The notes under the pieces were generated by a model. The model saw only the letters and a list, made by a program, of their open reading frames with translations, was not told the origin of the DNA and did not search any database. A stretch of DNA of 28,611 nucleotides, from assembly GCA_910578305.1 (NCBI GenBank), contig CAJTQH010000002.1, positions 40,123 to 68,733 of the forward strand, in the 5' to 3' direction. The first letter of the stretch is position 1. Every line of letters begins with the position of its first letter. Origin of the DNA: an uncultured Muribaculaceae bacterium. GTDB taxonomy: Bacteria > Bacteroidota > Bacteroidia > Bacteroidales > Muribaculaceae. The translations under genes were made by a program, and so were the position numbers. Shown in pieces: positions 17,382 to 22,974 of this stretch.

Positions 17382-17975
17382 ATGAAACCGATACTGAACA
17401 TAGCTTTAATTGCTCTTCTCTCTCTGATGCCACTGACATCAACGGCTACTAACTCGACAACTGACTCCGTCGCCACTATCTCTGTCACCAATACAACGGA
17501 CGAACTTTCCAATAAGGACAAAAACACAGGAGTTCTAACGCGCACAGACACCTTGTCGCCCATGAACCACAACCTATCCATCAAAAAAAACATTGTGCCG
17601 ATACTGGCTATAACCATTCCGTTTTTAACCGCAATAGCCATCGTATGGATCATTCTTTATTACCGCCGCGAGCGCGAACGTGACAAATACCGCATATTGG
17701 AAAAAGCCATCGAACACAACCGGCAATTGCCAGCCGTATTATACCACTCAGTACCGAAACCCATCGTACAGAAAATCCAATCGGGCATCTGCTGGATCGG
17801 AGTCGGCATAACGTTTATCATTTTCTTCATCTGCATCAATGAAGAAGTATGGCCCATAGGCATAATACCCATATTCATAGGCATAGCACAGATAGCCACG
17901 TTTATCGTACAGACAAAAATTTCCAGAATTTTCAAATCCGACATCACAGCATCGGAAAATGATAAGCAAGATTGA
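17382..17975 (+). CDS. DUF6249-like membrane protein upstream of an ECF sigma gene
   Basis: A 197-residue membrane protein. It has a signal-like N-terminus (about 1-22) and a Thr/Ser-rich extracytoplasmic segment (about 23-65). A membrane helix at 67-93 (VPILAITIPFLTAIAIVWIILYY) is followed by a basic cytoplasmic stretch (RRERERDKYRILEKAIEHN). Two further helices lie near 133-150 and 153-178. The pattern PILAITIPF, YYRRERERDKY, LEKAIEHNRQLP resembles DUF6249, which I recall as often standing before an ECF sigma factor in Bacteroidales. That match is from memory. Its end overlaps the sigma gene start by 17 bases, implying co-translation and a regulatory link such as membrane sensing. Confidence 0.75.
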   Translation: MKPILNIALIALLSLMPLTSTATNSTTDSVATISVTNTTDELSNKDKNTGVLTRTDTLSPMNHNLSIKKNIVPILAITIPFLTAIAIVWIILYYRRERERDKYRILEKAIEHNRQLPAVLYHSVPKPIVQKIQSGICWIGVGITFIIFFICINEEVWPIGIIPIFIGIAQIATFIVQTKISRIFKSDITASENDKQD

Positions 17976-18510
17976 CGAACTGCGTCTGATAGCCCGATGT
18001 GTAACACTCGACGATCACCGGGCATTTGCACGTCTGGTCGACGAATACTCGCCGGGATTGCGACGCTTTGTCTACAACCTGACGCTTGGCGACGCATCGC
18101 TCACCGACGACATATCGCAGGAGACTTTTATAAAAGCCTACATATCTCTGCGATCATTTCGTGGACTGTCGCGCTTCAGCACATGGCTCTACACCATCGC
18201 CTGCCGGGAATATGCCGACTATCGGCGTCGCAATGCCCGCACTGTGTCGCTCGATCCCGCAACAACGGCAGCAGATCTCGACACCGGCTATTCCACACCA
18301 CACCGGGCATCCGACATCCATCACGATCTTGAAGTCGCCATGAGTTGTCTGTCGGAACACGAACGCATGGCCGTATTGTTGTTTTATCTCGAAGATCGCC
18401 CGATAAAAGACATCAGCCGTATCACAGGCATGCCCGAAGGCACCATAAAGTCGCATCTTTCAAGAGCCAAATCAAAAATGGCACAAACAATAAATGAATA
18501 CGAATCATGA
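17959..18510 (+). CDS. ECF-type RNA polymerase sigma factor
   Basis: A sigma-70 family factor of 183 residues. Region 2 is visible as ISQETFIKAYISLRSFRG and FSTWLYTIACREYADYRRR (about 55-92). Region 4 is the helix-turn-helix LSEHERMAVLLFYLEDRPIKDISRITGMPEGTIKSHLSRAKSKM (about 131-175). There is no region 1.1 or 3, as expected for ECF factors. It overlaps the upstream membrane-protein gene by 17 bases and the downstream small gene by 4 bases (ATGA). This suggests a sigma factor made in fixed ratio with membrane partners. No TonB-dependent FecR-type anti-sigma protein is adjacent. Confidence 0.93.
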   Translation: MISKIDELRLIARCVTLDDHRAFARLVDEYSPGLRRFVYNLTLGDASLTDDISQETFIKAYISLRSFRGLSRFSTWLYTIACREYADYRRRNARTVSLDPATTAADLDTGYSTPHRASDIHHDLEVAMSCLSEHERMAVLLFYLEDRPIKDISRITGMPEGTIKSHLSRAKSKMAQTINEYES

Positions 18511-18866
18511 CTAAATCACCTCTTCACAATACCGATATCCCATCTGACGCACGCCTGTCGGAAATACTCAAGCGCCACCTGCCCGACGCCCCGCCCCAGC
18601 CGTGGTTTACACGCACCGTGCTCAACCGACTGCCCGACCGCACACTACGCATCGTGTCTCTGATCGAATATGCCTTATACATAATAGGAATCGTAGCCAC
18701 CTCGATAGCTACGATCAATCTTTTCAATGAAATCAACGCCAAAGAATCGATATGCGGCACTCAAATACTCACCGCACTTCTGTTTGTCGGCATTTTCGGA
18801 GCACTACTCTACTCCATTCTTTCTCCGTGGGTCAGCGCATCTACTCTACGACAACAGAAACGATAG
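18507..18866 (+). CDS. small membrane protein coupled to ECF sigma (possible anti-sigma partner)
   Basis: 119 residues. A cytoplasmic N-terminal half contains LSEILKRHLPDAPPQPWFTRTVLNRLP. Two membrane helices follow at about 49-73 and 87-109, and then a short basic tail. The tiny gene following an ECF sigma with a four-base overlap is the position of an anti-sigma factor. It has no zinc-binding HxxxCxxC motif, so it is not a classical ZAS anti-sigma. The role is inferred from position only. Its stop is 21 bases from the stop of the convergent second sigma gene. Confidence 0.75.
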   Translation: MTKSPLHNTDIPSDARLSEILKRHLPDAPPQPWFTRTVLNRLPDRTLRIVSLIEYALYIIGIVATSIATINLFNEINAKESICGTQILTALLFVGIFGALLYSILSPWVSASTLRQQKR

Positions 18867-18887
18867 CATAGCAACTCCCGACGACTG

Positions 18888-19478
18888 TCACAGAGTGAGC
18901 ACTATATTATTCTCCTCGGCTATGCGGCGCATGTTGATAATGGCATAACGCATGCGGCCGAGAGCCGTATTGATGCTCACTTTAGTGGCTTCGGCTATCT
19001 CCTTGAACGACATATCTCGGTAGTAGCGCATAAGCAACACCTCGCGCTGATTATCAGGCAAAGCGTCAATGATGCGGCGCACATCCTCATGAATCTGATC
19101 CGACACCATGATATCTTCTATATTGATGTCCGCAAGCTCCTTACGGTTGAGCACATCCACGGCCTCATCGTCCGACGACACCACATTCTCACTCTTCTCC
19201 TGACGATAATAATCGATGATCAGATTATGTGCTATACGCGATATCCAGGCTGAAAATTTGCCTGATTCGGCATAACGACCCTGCTTGATAGTGGTAATGG
19301 CCTTGACGAAAGTTTCCTGAAAAAGATCATCGGCTATATCGCGATTTTTCACGATAGAGTAAATATATGAAAACACACGGGTCTGATGCCTGCGTAATAG
19401 CGTATCGAATGCCAGGTTACAACCTTGGGCATAAGCAGCCACCAACTGATCGTCGGGCAGCTTGTTATAGTCTTGCAT
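18888..19478 (-). CDS. second ECF-type RNA polymerase sigma factor
   Basis: 196 residues. Region 2: LFQETFVKAITTIKQGRY and FSAWISRIAHNLIIDYYRQEKSE (about 52-95). Region 4: LPDNQREVLLMRYYRDMSFKEIAEATKVSINTALGRMRYAI (about 140-180). The ATKVSINTALGRMRYA recognition helix differs clearly from the neighbouring sigma (GMPEGTIKSHLSRAKSK), so the two should read different promoters. No membrane or anti-sigma partner is adjacent on its strand, so it may be controlled at transcription. A Bacteroides-type promoter lies about 100 bases upstream, with an inverted repeat over the predicted transcription start. Confidence 0.93.
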   Translation of the reverse strand: MQDYNKLPDDQLVAAYAQGCNLAFDTLLRRHQTRVFSYIYSIVKNRDIADDLFQETFVKAITTIKQGRYAESGKFSAWISRIAHNLIIDYYRQEKSENVVSSDDEAVDVLNRKELADINIEDIMVSDQIHEDVRRIIDALPDNQREVLLMRYYRDMSFKEIAEATKVSINTALGRMRYAIINMRRIAEENNIVLTL

Positions 19479-19558
19479 TACTTCTTCTTTAATGATTAGA
19501 GTAGCAGTCGTTCGATAGGCTTTAGAATTTAGAGGTAAGTGTGTGTGATTTGATACGC

Positions 19559-19577
19559 AATCCTTTCAAAAAGGATT
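19559..19577. repeat. eight-base inverted repeat at the sigma gene's predicted transcription start
   Basis: AATCCTTT (19559-19566) and AAAGGATT (19570-19577) are exact reverse complements around CAA. The predicted start for the minus-strand sigma transcript falls at about 19571-19574, inside the repeat. It could be a dyad operator or a 5'-end hairpin. Confidence 0.55.
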
Positions 19578-19578
19578 A

Positions 19579-19609
19579 CAAAAATACTACATTTACCGAT
19601 AACATCCAA
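19579..19609 (-). promoter_or_regulatory. promoter of the second ECF sigma gene
   Basis: Minus-strand TATTTTTG (19586-19579) fits TAnnTTTG. TTG (19609-19607) is 20 bases upstream. The leader to the start codon at 19478 is roughly 95 bases. Confidence 0.6.
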
Positions 19610-19797
19610 CAGCATTAAATCAAAAATAACACTTTTAACACTTGCCACACAATAAATCGGCACGAATACGTTGGCACACAAAATCTTGAAATATTCGGCA
19701 TTCATATATAATAAAACACAATGCGCCGACGTTCTTATTACAAATCATCATTATACAGTTCTCATGCTCACCCCCCACATTTAATTCATCACTGCCT

Positions 19798-19974
19798 ATG
19801 GCCGACACTTTTACTCCTGATTCAAAATCCATAGATTGCCATTCGGAGCAACCCGACCAACGCCTCACACCACGACCCAAGAAATCCACTCTCGAATTCA
19901 TACGCCAGTTCGCAAGGTGTTATGTGCATGAACCACAACTGAAACCATCAATCGCCGACCTCATTATCAATTAA
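19798..19974 (+). CDS. probable 58-residue small protein upstream of rpsF
   Basis: An ATG-to-TAA frame encoding 58 residues. The first 30 residues are polar and look disordered (MADTFTPDSK..., TPRPKKS). The last 28 form a compact amphipathic segment, STLEFIRQFARCYVHEP then LKPSIADLIIN. From memory, short Bacteroidales proteins with an IRQFAR-Y core and a C-terminal asparagine exist, but I cannot check this. Codon choice (GCC, GAC, CTC, ATC) is like neighbouring real genes and unlike the AT-rich spacer around it. It ends 8 bases before the rpsF promoter, so it is a separate transcript. No clear promoter of its own is seen, which lowers confidence. Function unknown. Confidence 0.55.
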   Translation: MADTFTPDSKSIDCHSEQPDQRLTPRPKKSTLEFIRQFARCYVHEPQLKPSIADLIIN

Positions 19975-19982
19975 ACGATTTA

Positions 19983-20014
19983 TTTGGTAGTTTCAGTAAA
20001 ATTCACTAAATTTG
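19983..20014 (+). promoter_or_regulatory. promoter of rpsF-rpsR-rplI
   Basis: TTTG (19983-19986), 20 bases, then TAAATTTG (20007-20014): a full match to the Bacteroides -33/-7 pattern. Transcription should begin near 20020, giving a leader of about 50 bases. Confidence 0.8.
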
Positions 20015-20020
20015 CACCGT

Positions 20021-20038
20021 CGTTTCCGCATGGATACG
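20021..20038 (+). promoter_or_regulatory. 5'-leader hairpin of rpsF, possible S6:S18 binding site
   Basis: CGTTTCC (20021-20027) pairs with GGATACG (20032-20038) with one mismatch around GCAT. The hairpin sits at the predicted 5' end of the rpsF message and has CCG at the stem-loop junction. Many bacteria control rpsF through a leader RNA bound by the S6:S18 complex that features a conserved CCG. The resemblance is slight, so this is tentative. Confidence 0.3.
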
Positions 20039-20071
20039 CATAAATCATTATTAATTAACCAACTAACCAAC

Positions 20072-20449
20072 ATGAAGTACGAAACCGTTTTCATTTTAAC
20101 TCCCGTTTTGTCTGACGCCCAGATGAAGGAAGCGGTAGAAAAATTCACTAAGGTACTCACCGACAACGGTGCAGCTATCGTGAATGAAGAGAATTGGGGT
20201 CTGCGCAAGCTCGCCTATCCCATTCAGAAGAAATCTACCGGATTTTACACTTTGGTAGAATTCGAAGGCGAACCCACCATCATCAAGAAACTCGAAACCG
20301 CCTATCGCCGCGACGAACGCGTGCTGCGTTTCCTCACATTCCGTCTCGACAAGTATGCTGCAGAATACGCTGCAAAACGTCGCAGCCTTAAAAACGGAAA
20401 AACCGAGACCGTTAACGAAGAAGTTGAATCAGCAGTAAAGGAGGGCTAA
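20072..20449 (+). CDS. rpsF: 30S ribosomal protein bS6
   Basis: 125 residues. It begins MKYETVFILTPVLSDAQMKEAVEKF, the standard S6 start, with RVLRFLTFRLDKYAAEYAAKR near the end of the core and a charged tail (ETVNEEVESAVKEG). S6 binds S18 and sits on the 30S platform. I chose ATG at 20072 over the in-frame ATG at 20030, which would add a 14-residue extension that S6 does not have. First gene of rpsF-rpsR-rplI. Its last three codons (AAG GAG GGC) form part of the Shine-Dalgarno of rpsR. Confidence 0.97.
   Translation: MKYETVFILTPVLSDAQMKEAVEKFTKVLTDNGAAIVNEENWGLRKLAYPIQKKSTGFYTLVEFEGEPTIIKKLETAYRRDERVLRFLTFRLDKYAAEYAAKRRSLKNGKTETVNEEVESAVKEG
20437..20444 (+). promoter_or_regulatory. strong Shine-Dalgarno for rpsR
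   Basis: AAAGGAGG can pair over eight bases with the 16S rRNA tail CCUCCUUU and ends 8 bases before the rpsR ATG. It lies inside the last codons of rpsF. Most other starts in the window have no comparable sequence, and the best alternatives (rplI AGGA, nqrF AAGG) reach only four bases. Confidence 0.75.
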
Positions 20450-20452
20450 ATC

Positions 20453-20722
20453 ATGGCACAGGCACAATCTGAAATCCGTTACCTGACCCCTATGTCAGTA
20501 GACGTAAAGAAGAAAAAATATTGTCGTTTCAAACGCAGCGGCATCAAGTACATTGACTACAAGGATCCCGAATTCCTCAAGAAATTCCTCAACGAGCAGG
20601 GCAAAATCCTTCCCCGCCGCATCACAGGTACTTCTTTGAAGTTCCAGCGTCGTGTGGCTCAGGCCGTTAAGCGCGCCCGCCATTTGGCTCTGCTCCCCTA
20701 TGTTACTGACTTGATGAAATAA
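20453..20722 (+). CDS. rpsR: 30S ribosomal protein bS18
   Basis: 89 residues with the S18 core: KKKKYCRFKRSGIKYIDYKDPEFLKKFLNEQGKILPRRITG, then KFQRRVAQAVKRARHLALLPYV. It binds 16S rRNA with S6 on the platform. The single cysteine is consistent with a zinc-free form. It starts 3 bases after the rpsF stop, with an unusually strong Shine-Dalgarno for this group of bacteria, which may signal special translational control. Confidence 0.97.
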   Translation: MAQAQSEIRYLTPMSVDVKKKKYCRFKRSGIKYIDYKDPEFLKKFLNEQGKILPRRITGTSLKFQRRVAQAVKRARHLALLPYVTDLMK

Positions 20723-20744
20723 TCACTTTTAACGCTCAGGAATT

Positions 20745-21188
20745 ATGAAGATTATACTTAAAGAAGATATCTCCAACCTCGGATATAAAGACGATGTGGT
20801 GGAAGTAAAATCTGGCTACGGCCGCAACTACCTCATCCCTACCGGCAAAGCCGTGATAGCCACTCCCTCTGCGCTGAAAGTGCTTGCCGAAAACCAGCGT
20901 CAGCGCGCTCACAAGCTCGCTAAGATCAAAGCCGATGCAGAAGCTCTTGCCGCTTCACTTGAAGGCGTAAAGCTCTCTATCGGCGCAAAGACCAGCTCTA
21001 CCGGCACCATCTTTGGTTCTGTCAACGCTATCCAGATCGCTGAAGCTCTTGAAAAACTCGGCTTCAACATCGATCGCAAGGTCATCGTTGTTAAGGAATC
21101 AGTGAAAGAAGTTGGCAGCTACAACGCTACCCTCAAGCTCCACAAAGAAGTAACCGTAGAGGTTCCTTTCGAAGTTATCGCTGAATAA
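20745..21188 (+). CDS. rplI: 50S ribosomal protein bL9
   Basis: 147 residues, the normal length. The N-terminal rRNA-binding domain is MKIILKEDISNLGYKDDVVEVKSGYGRNYLIPTGKAV. The long connecting helix (about 41-75, rich in A, K and E) leads to a C-terminal domain with FGSVNAIQIAEALEKLGFNIDRK. Only a weak AGGA precedes its start. Last gene of the ribosomal operon, 22 bases after rpsR, followed by a strong terminator. Confidence 0.97.
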   Translation: MKIILKEDISNLGYKDDVVEVKSGYGRNYLIPTGKAVIATPSALKVLAENQRQRAHKLAKIKADAEALAASLEGVKLSIGAKTSSTGTIFGSVNAIQIAEALEKLGFNIDRKVIVVKESVKEVGSYNATLKLHKEVTVEVPFEVIAE

Positions 21189-21211
21189 TCCTTCGGGATA
21201 ATACCGATATC

Positions 21212-21251
21212 AAGCCGCTTTCAGGTCAACCTGAAAGCGGCTTCTTTTTTT
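21212..21251 (+). terminator. rho-independent terminator of rpsF-rpsR-rplI
   Basis: AAGCCGCTTTCAGG (21212-21225) pairs perfectly with CCTGAAAGCGGCTT (21230-21243) around a four-base loop. A run of seven T follows one C. It stands 23 bases after the rplI stop. Confidence 0.93.
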
Positions 21252-21329
21252 CCCCACACATCACCCGACATCCCCTCCCCACCAGTGCCTGATCGAATCT
21301 GCCAACAGTCAATGGCCCTATCAGACACC

Positions 21330-21370
21330 GCAATTATTGCATATTCGTCAATATTATGTGCAATCATTGC
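21330..21370. repeat. paired GCAATnATTGC palindromes, candidate operator of cls
   Basis: GCAATTATTGC (21330-21340) and GCAATCATTGC (21360-21370) are near-identical dyads with starts exactly 30 bases apart, about three helical turns. GTCAATA occurs after both (21347-21353 and 21371-21377), and GTCAAT once more at 21308-21313. The second dyad covers the putative -33 of the cls promoter. This is the layout of a dimeric repressor or activator site. Confidence 0.5.
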
Positions 21371-21399
21371 GTCAATAGCATTATGATTTTGTAATTTAG
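21367..21399 (+). promoter_or_regulatory. possible promoter of cardiolipin synthase
   Basis: TTG (21367-21369), 22 bases, then TAATTTAG (21392-21399), which differs from TAnnTTTG at one base. The leader would be about 18 bases. An imperfect -7 together with an overlapping dyad would suit an activated or repressed promoter. Confidence 0.35.
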
Positions 21400-21423
21400 G
21401 GGCTTTGATATATTACTCCGTAC

Positions 21424-22869
21424 ATGTTAAGCTACTACGAATACTTCCACTTGTCATGGCTCTACTGGACCTTGCTGGTAGCATACATGATCACCATACT
21501 CAGTATCATCGGCGTAATCCTGTCGGAAAACCGCAATCCGCTCAAATCACTTGCCTGGATCACAGTGCTGTTACTATTGCCGGCCGGAGGCATCATACTC
21601 TACATATTTTTTGGACGCAGCATCAAGAACAAGCGCATGATATCGCGCCGCAACAAGCGGAAACTACGTAAAAGTTCCCAAATGGAACTTATCGACGACT
21701 CTCCGGAAAATCTCCCGGCCGAACTGCGACAACAGATCGAACTCGGAAAATCGTTATGCGATGCCGCCTACACCGAAGGCAACGACATAAAGATATTTCA
21801 CGACGGGACATCGAAATTCGAAGCATTACTACGCGACATAGCGTCAGCCACACGGTACATATACCTGCAATACTACATAATCGAAGACGACCACCTAGGA
21901 TACCGACTGCTGGAGGCTCTTAGCAAACGCGCTGCAGAAGGAGTAAAAGTCAGAGTGATATACGACCATATAGGCAGTCTCGGCGTGAAACGCAAGTTTT
22001 TCCGGCAAATGCGCGAAGCCGGCATAGAGGCGCACCCGTTTTTCAAAGTGGCATTCCCGCCATTTGCCACACGCATCAACTGGCGAAACCACCGGAAAAT
22101 ATGCATTATCGACGGACAGATTGGATATATCGGAGGCATGAACGTCGCCGACAGATATATCTCCGGAGGATCGGCATTCAAATCATGGCGCGACTGCCAT
22201 ATGCGGGTCTGCGGTCCGGCAGTAGCCTCCCTGCAATATTCTTTTGCCGTCGATTGGTCGTTCATGGGACAGCCACTGCTTGACGACATAGTAGAAACAA
22301 AGCCATCTACATCCCCCGATGCGGCCGGGCTGCAGCTCATCACAAGCGGGCCCACAAGCGAATGGAGCAATGTAGCCATGCTGATGCTCAAAGCCATCGC
22401 AAACGCAAAAAAACGCGTATATATCCAGACACCCTACTTTCTGCCCACGGAAAGTCTGCTCCGAACACTTCAGGCCGCCGCTTTAGCCCGAATCGACGTC
22501 AGAGTGATGGTGCCGCGCCGAAGCGACTCTCTCATACTCACTTACGCCACAAACAGCTACATATTCGAATGCCTGCGCGCAGGCATCAAAATATATCTTT
22601 TCGACGGAGGCATGCTCCACAGCAAGACACTCGTCATCGACGACACGGTCAGTGCCATAGGTTCGGCCAATATCGACTTCCGCAGTTTTGAACACAATTT
22701 CGAAAGCACCATGTTCATCTACTCCACAAAGGCCAACGCCAACCTGCGCCGCCAGTTTCTTGACGACCAGAGCCACAGCGAGAGAGTCAACCCGACCATA
22801 TGGCGCAACCGCTCCAAGGTGCAGAAAGCAAAAGAATCTATAGTCAGACTGCTCAGTCCCATATTATAG
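21424..22869 (+). CDS. cls: cardiolipin synthase (phospholipase D family)
   Basis: A membrane enzyme that joins two phosphatidylglycerols (or related donors) into cardiolipin. The 481 residues match the family's usual length. Two N-terminal membrane helices lie at about 9-33 and 40-60 (WITVLLLLPAGGIILYIFFGR). Both HKD catalytic motifs are intact: H223, K225, D230 in HRKICIIDGQIGYIGGMN, and H399, K401, D406 in HSKTLVIDDTVSAIGSANID. The linker IFHDGTSKFEALLRDI is typical. It stands alone between the rplI terminator and a terminator at 22919, so it is monocistronic, with palindromic sites upstream. Confidence 0.95.
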   Translation: MLSYYEYFHLSWLYWTLLVAYMITILSIIGVILSENRNPLKSLAWITVLLLLPAGGIILYIFFGRSIKNKRMISRRNKRKLRKSSQMELIDDSPENLPAELRQQIELGKSLCDAAYTEGNDIKIFHDGTSKFEALLRDIASATRYIYLQYYIIEDDHLGYRLLEALSKRAAEGVKVRVIYDHIGSLGVKRKFFRQMREAGIEAHPFFKVAFPPFATRINWRNHRKICIIDGQIGYIGGMNVADRYISGGSAFKSWRDCHMRVCGPAVASLQYSFAVDWSFMGQPLLDDIVETKPSTSPDAAGLQLITSGPTSEWSNVAMLMLKAIANAKKRVYIQTPYFLPTESLLRTLQAAALARIDVRVMVPRRSDSLILTYATNSYIFECLRAGIKIYLFDGGMLHSKTLVIDDTVSAIGSANIDFRSFEHNFESTMFIYSTKANANLRRQFLDDQSHSERVNPTIWRNRSKVQKAKESIVRLLSPIL

Positions 22870-22918
22870 CTGATGGTCATATTCCGGATCAGCCGACAAT
22901 ACACTCCATGAAAACATA

Positions 22919-22960
22919 CAGGCATCGCCCCGATCGGAACGATGCCTGCATTTCGTTTTG
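22919..22960. terminator. hairpin terminator between convergent cls and pepC
   Basis: CAGGCATCG (22919-22927) pairs with CGATGCCTG (22940-22948). The plus strand continues CATTTCGTTTTG, and the minus strand continues TATGTTTTC. It lies between two convergent stops and probably serves both transcripts. Confidence 0.7.
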
Positions 22961-22974
22961 TCAGCTGCAAGATA

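Larger units (their letters stand above)
19479..19797. other. intergenic stretch upstream of the second sigma gene
   Basis: These 319 AT-rich bases hold the minus-strand sigma promoter (19579-19609) and an inverted repeat (19559-19577). From about 19610 to 19797 I see no gene, no TAnnTTTG match on the plus strand and no RNA structure I recognise. Confidence 0.6.

Noticed and set aside
20012..20071. Upstream in-frame starts for rpsF, including ATG at 20030
   Set aside because: They would add 14-20 residues that bS6 lacks. The region is better explained as an untranslated leader after the promoter.
20735..20747. AGGA before rplI as a second Shine-Dalgarno
   Set aside because: Only four bases match and they lie very close to the ATG. 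This is within what chance gives and far weaker than the rpsR site.
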